Shown in pieces: positions 36,230 to 44,775 of a stretch of DNA of 64,000 nt (positions within the stretch are counted from its first letter, which is position 1; each line of letters begins with the position of its first letter). The position numbers were made by a program, and so were the translations under genes. Below the pieces are notes generated by a model. It was not told the origin of the DNA. It did not search any database and saw only the letters and a list, made by a program, of their open reading frames with translations. This DNA is from Paenibacillus sp. SZ31. Lineage in GTDB: Bacteria > Bacillota > Bacilli > Paenibacillales > Paenibacillaceae. The DNA is taken from the NCBI RefSeq assembly GCF_012912005.1, contig NZ_JABBEA010000007.1, forward strand, positions 1 through 64,000, read 5' to 3'.

Positions 36230-37546
36230 CTACGCGCCTTCTTCTTCAACCAATAGTTCCAGCTTAATCACATTCACTCGGGAAATCCGCTTATGCTCTG
36301 TCTCTTGAATGACAAATACATAACCCCCATACTCAACCGATTGACCGACCTCAGGTGGAATGGCATCTACTCTGGAGTATAGCCAGCCCCCGATGGTATC
36401 GTAATCGGCACGATCCATCTCCAGTCCGAATCGTTCGCTGACTTCTTCAATCAGCATCAATCCATCAATGGAGTATTCCATCTCATCCACTTGTTCAATG
36501 ACAGGACGCTCATGGTCGAATTCATCCTGAATCTCGCCTACGATCTCTTCCATGATATCTTCAAGTGTGACAAGCCCGGAGGTTCCGCCGTATTCATCAA
36601 TCAGAATCGCAATCTGTGTCTTGCTACGCTGCATACGCTTGAGCAGATCACTGATTAGCGTGGTATCTGGCACAGCAAGGATGGGCCGGATCACGGAGAT
36701 GGTATCCGTAAGTTGGGATCGCATTAGATCCTTAATGTGAATAAAGCCGATAATATGATCCTTGTCTCCGTTATATACCGGATACCTTGTTCGCATACTC
36801 TCACTGGCAATCTCCAGATTCTCCAGCATCGACTCATTGGCGTTCAGACAGATCATTTCCGTCCGCGGAATCATAATTTCACGGGCGGTTGTATCCGTAA
36901 AATCAAATATATTATCAACAAGTGCTAATTCAGTGTTATCAATTAAACCGCTCTTATTGCTTTCTTTCATCAGAATGCGTATTTCATCTTCGCTATGTGC
37001 GGAGTCCATCTCCGAAGCTGGTGCCATTCGGAACAGTCTCAACAAACCGTTAGCCATACCGTTCAGTGCCCATATGAATGGATACATTAACTTGTAGAAG
37101 AACGTTAGCAAAGCCGCAGACCACAACGTGATCGTCTCAGACTTTCGAATCGCCATTGTTTTGGGAGCAAGTTCCCCCAGTACAATATGCAGGATCGTAA
37201 TGATCACAAATGCAATGGCAATAGAGATTCCATGAACATAGACCGGTCCCAGTCCAAACGCGGTAAACATAGGCTCTAACAGATGTGCGATTGCGGGTTC
37301 TCCCAACCATCCAAGTCCCAGTGAAGCCAGCGTTATGCCTAATTGGCAAGCTGACAGATATGCATCCAGATTACGTACGATATTGGAAGCATAGATGGCA
37401 TTTTTGTTGCCTGTTTCCACCAAAGCCTCAATCCGGCTTCCACGAACTTTCACCATCGCAAATTCCGCCGACACAAAGAAACCATTCATTAATACAAGTA
37501 AACCAATGATTACTAAATTTAAAATACTCGGTAAGGGGTCACTCAA
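36230..37546 (-). CDS. CNNM/CorC-type (hemolysin family) transport protein
   Basis: A 438-residue membrane protein of the CNNM/HlyC-CorC family, related to the B. subtilis magnesium exporter MpfA (YhdP). Order: CNNM/DUF21 membrane domain (about 1-195, four helices; SAEFAMVKVRGSR and GELAPKTMAIRKSE are typical), a CBS pair (about 210-335; REIMIPRTEMICL, RYPVYNGDKDHIIGFIHIKDL), and a C-terminal CorC_HlyC domain (about 350-435). It probably exports Mg2+ or another divalent cation with ATP/Mg sensing by the CBS pair. The TTG at 37546 has only a weak AGGA site. A leader ORF in the same frame, ending in TAG four codons earlier, precedes it. Confidence 0.88.
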   Translation of the reverse strand: MSDPLPSILNLVIIGLLVLMNGFFVSAEFAMVKVRGSRIEALVETGNKNAIYASNIVRNLDAYLSACQLGITLASLGLGWLGEPAIAHLLEPMFTAFGLGPVYVHGISIAIAFVIITILHIVLGELAPKTMAIRKSETITLWSAALLTFFYKLMYPFIWALNGMANGLLRLFRMAPASEMDSAHSEDEIRILMKESNKSGLIDNTELALVDNIFDFTDTTAREIMIPRTEMICLNANESMLENLEIASESMRTRYPVYNGDKDHIIGFIHIKDLMRSQLTDTISVIRPILAVPDTTLISDLLKRMQRSKTQIAILIDEYGGTSGLVTLEDIMEEIVGEIQDEFDHERPVIEQVDEMEYSIDGLMLIEEVSERFGLEMDRADYDTIGGWLYSRVDAIPPEVGQSVEYGGYVFVIQETEHKRISRVNVIKLELLVEEEGA

Positions 37547-37555
37547 ATTTTCATC

Positions 37556-37642
37556 CTATTTGCCGTCATTCTTCGGCAAATAGGTCCACCTCCTTCGAAA
37601 ATGTAGGATATTTGCCATTCTGCCGCTCATATGCAATTTCAA
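37556..37642 (-). CDS. Candidate leader peptide of the CNNM gene
   Basis: A 28-codon ORF lying wholly in the 5' leader and in the same frame as the CNNM gene. It ends ...RRRWTYLPKNDGK then TAG; only three codons separate TAG from the CNNM TTG. GGAGGTGG stands 13 nt before its TTG start, and an even stronger AAGGAGGTGG within it is 8 nt before an internal TTG (37579) that would give the heptapeptide MPKNDGK. The end of the ORF lies in a hairpin (ATTTGCCG/CGGCAAAT, 37558-37581). I infer a translated leader controlling CNNM expression, or an amber-truncated N-terminus. No database support was available. Confidence 0.4.
   Translation of the reverse strand: MKLHMSGRMANILHFRRRWTYLPKNDGK
37558..37581 (-). 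promoter_or_regulatory. Leader hairpin before the CNNM gene
   Basis: Perfect 8-bp stem ATTTGCCG/CGGCAAAT with 8-nt loop, starting just after the AAGGAGGTGG element. It pairs the internal TTG codon of the leader ORF with its last codons, so ribosome position on the leader would decide whether it forms. Confidence 0.55.
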
Positions 37643-37700
37643 CTTCCCAATGCTTCCACCTCCACCTTGTTCTGTCGAATAACAAAGATATGCTTCTTTT

Positions 37701-37728
37701 ATTATATAATTCTACACTACACAGTCAA
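37701..37728 (-). promoter_or_regulatory. Sigma-A promoter of the CNNM leader transcript
   Basis: Minus strand -35 TTGACT (37723-37728), 16-bp spacer, -10 TATAAT (37701-37706). The predicted start near 37694 gives a leader of about 150 nt containing the leader ORF. Confidence 0.7.
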
Positions 37729-37829
37729 TCCGTGTCCTATGACAACGAAATGGCACAAACGCCTTATTTCTTTAACAAAAGTAGCGATTACGCTGTTTTT
37801 TTAACATTTCGTAAACAATGAACTACACC

Positions 37830-37876
37830 AAAGAGAGTATCCAAGTTCATGCTTCGGCATGGCTGGTACTCTCTTT
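37830..37876. terminator. Hairpin after the sigma-DUF1835 gene
   Basis: Long stem AAAGAGAGTA...CATGC / GCATG...TACTCTCTTT with a TTCG loop. Lies about 70 bp past the stop of the leftward sigma gene. The better T-run is on the plus strand. Confidence 0.65.
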
Positions 37877-37945
37877 ATTTATTACTTTTATATAGCATAA
37901 GAGTATAGGGCATTACTCGCTTCTCTATATCTTCTGCTCTACTTC

Positions 37946-39526
37946 CTATGTCGACTCAATCTCCACTATGGTCTCAGAAGCGGGGTTCCAGCGCCACTTG
38001 GCTTGTTTCCCACTTTCGTTATGCAATCCACCGGTCCAGAATTCATCCTGCTTCAACATAGCCCAATCGACCTCGCCACTCAGTACCTGAATCCCGAGTT
38101 CCGTCAGCGACAGGACTCCGTCACGGAATTTTTCATCATGCTGCATGAAACTAGGGAAAGGTGTTGCACCGGTCATCTGAAGTAGAGCATGAGGTTCTTC
38201 TGTCATCCGCTTCAGGTGTGCCCAGTATTCAAGATCACCCATCCCGAGAATATGCAGCTTGTCCCCTACCTCGCGAAACAAAGGATACGGACTCTCCACA
38301 CCAGCTGTAATGGTCTCCAGTGTCATCTGCTCAATGACTCCCAGGCCGTTTGATACAGATGGCAGACGGGACAAGTGGGCCTTGAACGCAGCGTTTGCAA
38401 AGGAGAGCACCGAGGTGTCTGCCTGCAAATAATCCAGATGATGACGGATATCAGGCGACGTATAGGCTTCCCAGAACTGTGCACCTGCTTGTAGCTCGTC
38501 CGTGTCAATAACGTGCCAACTGCCAGACAGACGTTCGATCTGCGTGGAGGTAAGTTGGCCCAGTCCCCTAAAGTGCTCAATCTCTGGATACGAGTCAATA
38601 CAGAGCAGATTCAGTTTCGTATTCTGGAGTGCTTGTCCTTTGAAATAATGCAATAAGTAAGATAACATCGTCTGATCATAGAGGTCGTATTCGAACCACA
38701 GGACAATCTCCTTATATTGTTGAAACGAATGCAACTTGCGCTCAAGCTCCTCGATCTGCAAGTATTCCGTCTGCGGAATGCCCAACTGCTGCTCTAACAC
38801 GGATGCCCGATTCTTCCGTTCCTTTACATCTCCCATATCTTTGGCTACTGGTCCGAACGTGTACAATTCTCTCCATACGAGGATATCTCCCTCGATTCCA
38901 CTCTCTCTTAGACGATTCGCAGCGTGATCTCCATTCATAATGTGTAACAATCCTTTTCCTCCTTCATACAAGTCACTGAACACAGAGACCAGATCCCTCA
39001 CTGGCATAGAACGCTTGAGTTTGGATCGGGCATCAAACAGCCTTTTCTTTAATGCAGGTACCTTGACCCCGAGAAAATCCGATATTTCCTTCAACGAGTA
39101 TCCTTCCAAATAAAACAGTTCAACAGCAATCCGCATCGATGACGGCAATTTTGCAATCGAATCACGCAGCGTACGATGAATTTCGTTTTGCACCGCTTGT
39201 TCTTCTGGATTATGCGCCTGATCCTCTTCCTGGAATACATGCTCCAGCTCCTGAACGGGAATCAGGGTATGCTGCTTGCGCCTTAGCCAGCGATAACACT
39301 GCCTCTCCACGATCACCTTGAACCATCCAGGAAAAGCCTCCGAGTCCTCCAGCTTGGACAGATTGCCAAAGGCTTCAGTAAATGCCTCCTGCACAACATC
39401 TTCTGCCCAAAATGTATCTCCTAAACGATTGTAGGCAACAGCAAGAGCCATCCCGCGATATTGAGACATCAGTTGTGCGTAAGCTTCGGGTTCGCCCTTC
39501 ATCGCTCCTTCAATCCATGACTTCAA
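37946..39526 (-). CDS. ECF sigma factor fused to a DUF1835-like domain
   Basis: A 526-residue two-part protein. Residues about 1-170 are an ECF sigma factor: region 2 with AEDVVQEAFTEAFGNL and EAFPGWFKVIVERQCYRWLRRK, region 4 with LPSSMRIAVELFYLEGYSLKEISDFL and LKKRLFDARSKLKR. Residues about 190-310 match DUF1835, recognised from LHIMNGDHAANRLRESGI and GDILVWRELYTFGPV. The rest (to 526) resembles the DUF3658-type tail of such proteins. The TTG start has AAGGGAG 9 nt upstream. No anti-sigma gene is adjacent, so the C-terminal part may be a built-in sensor or inhibitor. That is inference. Confidence 0.85.
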   Translation of the reverse strand: MKSWIEGAMKGEPEAYAQLMSQYRGMALAVAYNRLGDTFWAEDVVQEAFTEAFGNLSKLEDSEAFPGWFKVIVERQCYRWLRRKQHTLIPVQELEHVFQEEDQAHNPEEQAVQNEIHRTLRDSIAKLPSSMRIAVELFYLEGYSLKEISDFLGVKVPALKKRLFDARSKLKRSMPVRDLVSVFSDLYEGGKGLLHIMNGDHAANRLRESGIEGDILVWRELYTFGPVAKDMGDVKERKNRASVLEQQLGIPQTEYLQIEELERKLHSFQQYKEIVLWFEYDLYDQTMLSYLLHYFKGQALQNTKLNLLCIDSYPEIEHFRGLGQLTSTQIERLSGSWHVIDTDELQAGAQFWEAYTSPDIRHHLDYLQADTSVLSFANAAFKAHLSRLPSVSNGLGVIEQMTLETITAGVESPYPLFREVGDKLHILGMGDLEYWAHLKRMTEEPHALLQMTGATPFPSFMQHDEKFRDGVLSLTELGIQVLSGEVDWAMLKQDEFWTGGLHNESGKQAKWRWNPASETIVEIEST

Positions 39527-39752
39527 TGCTATGGACTCCCTTCATATAGGCATGTTTCTTGTTCTGTTCATATATAAGTGCCATGTTTTTATCAAAAGGT
39601 TACGTCTGACTCAATCATATAGTAATCATTTTGCACAAATTCTTATGTAAAAAGCCGCCCCGTCTGTGGAATACCTCCACATTCAGGACAGCATGTAATT
39701 CATTATGTGTTATCCATATCAAATATCAATCAAAATGAAGAGGCGCCAATGA

Positions 39753-40268
39753 TCATCTGCTTGGAGCTTGTGGGTAGTTGCCTACCACGCCCGGATATTG
39801 ATACAACAACGGCTCATCAAATGTAGCATAGTCGAAGTTGACCATCAACAGCATGATCCGTCTTCCTGTCTTCGGATCGCTGATGATAATATGGTCACGG
39901 CCCGCTGCTTCAATGATACCTTGGAATATGCGAGCGTTCCACTCTTTGTTGCCTTCGTATGTCATGTAGAACGTACCGAATTTCCCGAGGTTCAGACGCA
40001 AAATATTCTCAATGTACGACTGCTCAAACTGTGGCGCCGTTGTAGTGATTACTGCACCCGTTGGTGTCATTGGGCTTCCACTGGATACGAGTGGGGGTAC
40101 ACTTGTGGAGCTTGGTGATACCATTCCTGGTGTTACTGACATGGCAGGCATTCCGTTACCGATTTTGTAAGACGTACCTTGAACCTGAGAATTAGCTTGT
40201 TGACCCAACACGGAATTCGCTTGCTGACCCAACGTTTGAGTCGTTGGTTGATAAGGCTGATTAATCAT
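39753..40268 (-). CDS. gerQ: Spore coat protein GerQ
   Basis: Inner-coat spore protein (171 residues) needed for germination by CwlJ. The C-terminal domain (about 85-165) is characteristic: YIENILRLNLGKFGTFYMTYEGN, HIIISDPKTGRRIMLLMVNFDYATFDEPLLYQYPGV. The N-terminal 80 residues are Gln/Ser/Pro/Thr-rich with a repeated LGQQANS unit; in B. subtilis the GerQ N-terminus is crosslinked by transglutaminase. GGGGAGG before the ATG at 40268 fixes the start. It follows cwlJ by 19 bp, and CwlJ depends on GerQ for coat localisation in B. subtilis. A mother-cell promoter is expected but I could not place one. Confidence 0.93.
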   Translation of the reverse strand: MINQPYQPTTQTLGQQANSVLGQQANSQVQGTSYKIGNGMPAMSVTPGMVSPSSTSVPPLVSSGSPMTPTGAVITTTAPQFEQSYIENILRLNLGKFGTFYMTYEGNKEWNARIFQGIIEAAGRDHIIISDPKTGRRIMLLMVNFDYATFDEPLLYQYPGVVGNYPQAPSR

Positions 40269-40287
40269 GGTGATTCCTCCCCAAATT

Positions 40288-40710
40288 TTAATATACTTCC
40301 GGACAGTCTTCGCCTGAAGGACTGAAGAAACAATGCGCTTTAAAACGTCCTGTATTTTGCTGGTCATACCACGTTGCCGGACACTCGGCCACAGGTCGGA
40401 AGAACCACAATGAATTGCTGGCTGGCCAGAAACGCTCTCCATTGATCACCCGTTGTGCCAGACGAATCTCGGACTGTCTTGCCCGCTGGTAGAAGTAACC
40501 CTTCTGTGTGGACTCGTAGCCTCCTGGATTCTGGAATACCATACGATTGATGTCGCGAATATCCTTAAAGTCCAGACAATCTACCAGTACCCGGTTCACA
40601 CTTACATTGCCCACAAGCAACATACCCTGTTCGCCGTCACCTTCAGCCTCCGCCCTCATTAGCCTAGCCAATAGCTTGACGTCCTCTGAGTTGGCTTTAA
40701 TAACAGCCAT
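40288..40710 (-). CDS. cwlJ: Spore cortex-lytic enzyme CwlJ
   Basis: A 140-residue Hydrolase_2-family cell-wall hydrolase that degrades the spore cortex during germination. LLARLMRAEAEGDGEQGMLLVGNVSVNRV contains the expected catalytic Glu, and WPASNSLWFFRPVAECPATWYDQ and HCFFSPSGEDCPEVY are typical of CwlJ. There is no signal peptide or LysM domain, as for B. subtilis CwlJ, which is deposited in the coat from the mother cell. GGGAGG lies 9 nt before the ATG at 40710. Operon cwlJ-gerQ. Confidence 0.93.
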   Translation of the reverse strand: MAVIKANSEDVKLLARLMRAEAEGDGEQGMLLVGNVSVNRVLVDCLDFKDIRDINRMVFQNPGGYESTQKGYFYQRARQSEIRLAQRVINGERFWPASNSLWFFRPVAECPATWYDQQNTGRFKAHCFFSPSGEDCPEVY

Positions 40711-40801
40711 ATTCTGTTTCCTCCCTTGTTTCAGCTGTTCATCTCCGTACATCGTATTGTGCAGGAGCCCATTCGGTGACACGATTCCATCTTTTTTCCA
40801 T

Positions 40802-40853
40802 AAAAAAAAGCCCGGAACCTCACCCAAGGTGAAGTCCCAAAGCAACTTATTTC
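40802..40853 (-). terminator. Terminator of the duplicated barrel protein gene
   Basis: GGGACTTCACC/GGTGAGGTTCC stem (with wobbles) followed by GGGC and eight T on the minus strand. Confidence 0.88.
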
Positions 40854-40870
40854 TTATATTACTCGCCTGT

Positions 40871-42616
40871 TCAGGGTTTGGCTTCAATCCAATAATCATA
40901 GGCATGTACAATATTGCCCTGGTACGCCTGATATTCGGCCAGCAGATCGGGAAGCTTAGCAAGCTGAAGTTCCATCTCCGCTGCTCCCTTCTCATAAAAT
41001 GAAATATGAGGACCTTCGTGGTTCTCCTTCATTTCTACCGAAATCATCAACCTTTTCCCTAAACGATCGGCGATCTCCATCTCCTGACTCACAACAGCAG
41101 CGATGCCATTGGAACCTTCGGCGTTGTTACGGAAAGCCATCAGTGACACATGATCGAGTGTACCAATCATAAATTCCGTCACAGACATGTCTTTACCCGG
41201 CAGCGGGAAGGTATCCAGCCATATGGCAAGATCTGCACTTGTTTCGAGATCACTGTCCTTCTTCGTTTCTTCCTGGAAAAATGTAATGTTCGCAGCCCAT
41301 TCGGTCAACAGGGTATTCCGATTGTTCTCCCAGTCCGGCAAGGTATAAGGCTCAATATCCAGATGGATGCCTTCAAATTGTTCATCCGGCTCAGATTCAG
41401 CATTATAATTTTTCACATAATCAATCAAGCGCTGAATCCTTGGACGATTTTCCTTCTTGCCCCAGATCGGGTGTCCACCCATCGCATGAATTTCAATACC
41501 TTGAGCTCTGGCTCGTTTCACAAAACTGCGGTAACTGGAATAGGGTTGATCCAGATCCAAGCGGACATACAACCAGTTAATATTCTGCTCTCTCGCAAAC
41601 GCTAAGATGTGCTCCCCTCCGTCGTTCGTCACCTGAGAGGCCTCCCAGATATACGTTCCCCGAATCTCTGGCTGGTTGGATGGAATCTCCGGTGATGGCA
41701 GTTCCGACGGTTCCAGTTGTCCCCAGTATACAATGTCATGTACAGCGGAACCGGCGTAGGAAGTATGCTCGCTGAATGCGGAGGCAACTTCTTCAATAAC
41801 ACTTTCCAGCTGCGCTGCCCCTTTACCGGCAAATGTCGTGAACTCCTCGCCAGGCATGGGCTTGGTATTCAACCCAACCGTGACGCTCGCATTGCTGGCA
41901 TCAGCCCAGTTCAGTTCCTGTTCAATTAAACGTATGATGCCATTGTTTCCTTGCGCATTATCACGGTAAGCTAGTAAAGTGACATGATCCACTTGTTCAA
42001 TAAACCAACGTGACAATGGTTCGTTATCTGCATCCTCAGAAGTTCTATTCCCTGTGACGGTGTACGAATCCAGCCAAAATGGCAGGTCAACATTCACAGC
42101 AACAGCGCCACCCTGTCTCACTTGCTCAAGTAACAGATTCATATTGGCCACCCAGGATTGAACCAATGGCTTGGCATCTTCTTTCCAGGCTGGTAACACG
42201 TAGGGCTTGATATCCAGATGTATGGCATCAAATCGCTCATTGGGCTCAGCTGCCAGATTATAGTCACTTACCCACGAGGCTAACCTGAGCATGGGGCCTT
42301 CACGCCCACTGACCGCCCAGGATGGATCGCCTCCCAGCGCTTCAACCGCAATACCTGCACGGCTTGCTTTGGCTATAAACGTCTGGTATACCTCCTTGGA
42401 CAGCGTCATGTCTACATTCACGTACAGCCTGTTTATCTTATGTTTAGCTGCATTGGCCAGCAGCTCATCTCCGTTGCTAACAGACTGCGCCTGCCATACC
42501 CAGGCCGCCCGTATATCCGCGCCGTCTGCTTCAGCAGGTGACTCATTCCCTATCATTATCATCCCTCCGATCAGCAGTAACAGCCAAAATACCTTCCGGG
42601 ATTGTTTCCCGAACAT
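40871..42616 (-). CDS. Secreted protein with two tandem barrel-like domains
   Basis: A 581-residue exported protein (signal peptide about 1-30) that I cannot name. It consists of two homologous halves, about 35-300 and 318-580, that align end to end: IRAAWVWQAQSV/IRGTYIWEASQV, INRLYVNVDM/INWLYVRLDL, EALGGDPSW/HAMGGHPIW, FDAIHLDIKPY/FEGIHLDIEPY, DHVTLLAYRDNAQGNNGI/DHVSLMAFRNNAEGSNGI. The pattern of short strands ending in acidic motifs suggests a TIM-barrel glycosidase-like fold. The central Glu422 of the second half is Lys137 in the first, so only the second may be catalytic. It has its own RBS and terminator. Confidence 0.75.
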   Translation of the reverse strand: MFGKQSRKVFWLLLLIGGMIMIGNESPAEADGADIRAAWVWQAQSVSNGDELLANAAKHKINRLYVNVDMTLSKEVYQTFIAKASRAGIAVEALGGDPSWAVSGREGPMLRLASWVSDYNLAAEPNERFDAIHLDIKPYVLPAWKEDAKPLVQSWVANMNLLLEQVRQGGAVAVNVDLPFWLDSYTVTGNRTSEDADNEPLSRWFIEQVDHVTLLAYRDNAQGNNGIIRLIEQELNWADASNASVTVGLNTKPMPGEEFTTFAGKGAAQLESVIEEVASAFSEHTSYAGSAVHDIVYWGQLEPSELPSPEIPSNQPEIRGTYIWEASQVTNDGGEHILAFAREQNINWLYVRLDLDQPYSSYRSFVKRARAQGIEIHAMGGHPIWGKKENRPRIQRLIDYVKNYNAESEPDEQFEGIHLDIEPYTLPDWENNRNTLLTEWAANITFFQEETKKDSDLETSADLAIWLDTFPLPGKDMSVTEFMIGTLDHVSLMAFRNNAEGSNGIAAVVSQEMEIADRLGKRLMISVEMKENHEGPHISFYEKGAAEMELQLAKLPDLLAEYQAYQGNIVHAYDYWIEAKP

Positions 42617-42682
42617 ATACTCCCTCCATTCCTCTACTGTTGTAAAATCACATTTATTATAGCAACCGAGTTATTAAAAACA

Positions 42683-42713
42683 AATAAGCCCAAGTGCTTA
42701 ACTTGGGCTTATT
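42683..42713 (-). terminator. Terminator of the SDR gene
   Basis: Perfect 13-bp stem AATAAGCCCAAGT/ACTTGGGCTTATT with 5-nt loop, about 50 bp after the SDR stop. Confidence 0.88.
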
Positions 42714-42760
42714 ACTCTTATGTTGGGACAGCGCAGGGCTCACCCGGCTCGATCCCGGTT

Positions 42761-43510
42761 CTAGTCCTCATATATCATTTTTCGGGTCATGCCTCCATCA
42801 ATAACGAGGTTGGTCCCTGTGACAAAGGTATTGCTTGGGTCAGATAAATATAGACAAGCACGGGAGATATCCGAAGGAATACCCACACGACCAGAGGGAT
42901 GCTGTTCATGATCCTCCTTTTTCAGTTTCTCCACGTCTCCTGTCTCAATCCATCCGGGACTGATACAATTGACCCGAATTTGGTCTTTGCCCAGTGAGAC
43001 CGCCAGCGCATGCGTCAGAGCCACAATCGCACCTTTGGATGCGGCATAGGCTTCGGTATCAGGCTCAGACATCAGTGCACGGGTAGAAGCCATGTTGATA
43101 ATGGCACCGCCGTGTTCATTGCTTTTCATATGTTTGGCTGCTTCCCGACTCGCCAAAAAGCAACTTCTCACATTGGTATTGAGTACATCGTCCCATTCTT
43201 CCAGCGTTAGCTCATAGGGTGATTTCCATTTTGCAAGTCCTGCGTTGTTCACCAGAACATCAATTTGTTTGAATTCCTCCACGGTAGTCCGAAAAAGATT
43301 CGTAATATCCTGCTCGCTCCGAACATCACATTGAACAAAGATGGCTTCTCCGCCTTCATTGCGAATGGAAGCTGCGGCTGCCGCACCCTCCGCTTCCTTA
43401 TGGTCAGCAAGTACGACTTTAGCCCCGGCGACCGCATAAGCCTCGGCCACACTGCGTCCTATTCCCTGAGCGGCACCGGTTACAACAACGACCTGATCTG
43501 TAAATGACAT
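42761..43510 (-). CDS. Short-chain dehydrogenase/reductase (SDR)
   Basis: A classical SDR of 249 residues. Cofactor loop VTGAAQGIGRSVAEAYA at the N-terminus, VLADHK at the end of strand 2 (an acidic residue that favours NAD(H)), DVLVNNAGLAKW, the catalytic Ser in NMASTRALMSEPD, and YAASKGAIVALTHALA with Tyr and Lys. The C-terminal GTNLVIDGGMTRKM is usual. The substrate is not deducible. GAGGAGG precedes the ATG. Single gene. Confidence 0.88.
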   Translation of the reverse strand: MSFTDQVVVVTGAAQGIGRSVAEAYAVAGAKVVLADHKEAEGAAAAASIRNEGGEAIFVQCDVRSEQDITNLFRTTVEEFKQIDVLVNNAGLAKWKSPYELTLEEWDDVLNTNVRSCFLASREAAKHMKSNEHGGAIINMASTRALMSEPDTEAYAASKGAIVALTHALAVSLGKDQIRVNCISPGWIETGDVEKLKKEDHEQHPSGRVGIPSDISRACLYLSDPSNTFVTGTNLVIDGGMTRKMIYED

Positions 43511-43625
43511 ATTTATTTCCTCCTCTATGGTAATGATCCTGCGATCAAAATTTCATTAAGCCTCTCCTTATATAAAAACACGTTAGGCCCATTAAGAAAC
43601 GCTTGTCCAGCAAATAATCAAAAAA

Positions 43626-43650
43626 AGCTCACGCCATCCTGGCGCAAGCT
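43626..43650 (-). terminator. Terminator of the DUF2500 gene
   Basis: AGCTTGCGCCA/TGGCGTGAGCT stem followed by TTTTTTT on the minus strand. Confidence 0.85.
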
Positions 43651-43657
43651 GCTCGGT

Positions 43658-44050
43658 TTAACCGCGTAGGCGTTCGGAATATAAGCGATTATATCGCTCG
43701 AAGCCTATGTAACGCGTTCCTTTGAACGAGAGCCGTCCTTCATCCCCCTCAGCGCACAAACCATACTCTTCGCCATTGACTTTGAATTCGAGCCGATCTC
43801 CACTCTCTACTTCAAAGGTGACATAATATAAGGTTCGTGCTGTACTGCCTGGTTCGGATTGAGACTGACTCGTCTTCATCCGTCTGCTGGTGATTCTTGA
43901 AGGTACGGTCAACAGTGGCTCTGAGTTGTTACGCCCCCACTTCCATACTTCTTTTCCCATCGACAGAAGGACTATACCTATAAGCAGAACAAATACAACC
44001 GGAAAGACGGTTCCAAACAAATCAAACATCCAGGATGATTCAATGCCCAT
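43658..44050 (-). CDS. DUF2500-family membrane-anchored protein
   Basis: A 130-residue protein with one N-terminal membrane helix (about 8-32) and a beta-rich C-terminal domain of DUF2500 type: LLTVPSRITSRR, ARTLYYVTFEVESGDRLEFKV, EEYGLCAEGDEGRLSFKGTRY. The function of the family is unknown. The ATG at 44050 is preceded by GGAGG at 7 nt and the membrane segment starts right after it; a longer frame to 44224 has no RBS. Ended by its own terminator. Confidence 0.82.
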   Translation of the reverse strand: MGIESSWMFDLFGTVFPVVFVLLIGIVLLSMGKEVWKWGRNNSEPLLTVPSRITSRRMKTSQSQSEPGSTARTLYYVTFEVESGDRLEFKVNGEEYGLCAEGDEGRLSFKGTRYIGFERYNRLYSERLRG

Positions 44051-44160
44051 GTCTCTCCCTCCGTTCATACAACTTAGGACAGCCGGAGTCTTGACCCGTC
44101 TCCTGTAATGTATATGCGGACGTACACAGAACTTGTTAACCCGATTAAATATTTGAGCAA

Positions 44161-44754
44161 TTAAATCTGCACTGGATGTACGACGATATAGGAGTTTTGA
44201 CAAAAAGGTAACCAAGATCTCCATAACGTGTTCAGTTCAATACTGCTGATTTTTCGATTGTAATATTCTTTATCACAATTCATCTTGTGATCTAACGATT
44301 CGGCCAAGTAAAAGTGCGTTTCATCATAGCCAACGACGGGAACAAAATGCAAATAACGTTGTTTGGGATGTACTCTAATAAATATAATAACGGGCACCCC
44401 TTGGCTAATCTGCTTCTTCAACGTATTCACATTCCCACGTAAGTACATTGCCTGATATCCAAGCTTTCTGAAAAAAACAACGACCGCTTTGGGATATACC
44501 GTCCCATCCAGTAATTTGCGAGGATAGGTTTCATAGAGCTTTGTCCCGTTGGACTCCACCCCGAAATGTCTCAAGACGAACGCACTGGAAAATGCAGCGC
44601 ATTCATAGTTTTTCTGAATATCCAATCGATTGGGAGATTGAATATAATAAGTGCTTGGCACCTTGACGGTGTACATGCGATCTATCTTGGGAAAACTGAA
44701 ATAAAGGGAGATCACCCAGAGGATAATCAACCAAAGTAATACATTGAGAAACAA
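44161..44754 (-). CDS. C39-like membrane-anchored cysteine protease
   Basis: A 197-residue protein with an N-terminal membrane helix (about 3-22) and a papain-like C39-type domain. The candidate nucleophile Cys is in QKNYECAAFSSAFVLRHFG (about residue 52), the His in RYLHFVPVVGYDE (about 137), and GVPVIIFIRV is the preceding strand. Such domains cleave peptides or act as inactive binding modules. TTG start with AAGGAGGT 6 nt upstream. It starts 22 bp after a truncated P-loop gene fragment. No ABC exporter or bacteriocin precursor is adjacent. Confidence 0.78.
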   Translation of the reverse strand: MFLNVLLWLIILWVISLYFSFPKIDRMYTVKVPSTYYIQSPNRLDIQKNYECAAFSSAFVLRHFGVESNGTKLYETYPRKLLDGTVYPKAVVVFFRKLGYQAMYLRGNVNTLKKQISQGVPVIIFIRVHPKQRYLHFVPVVGYDETHFYLAESLDHKMNCDKEYYNRKISSIELNTLWRSWLPFCQNSYIVVHPVQI

Positions 44755-44775
44755 TACGTGACCTCCTTCACTTCA

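Noticed and set aside
44161..44754. Bacteriocin export system based on the C39-like domain
   Set aside because: No ABC transporter domain or double-glycine leader peptide gene was found nearby.
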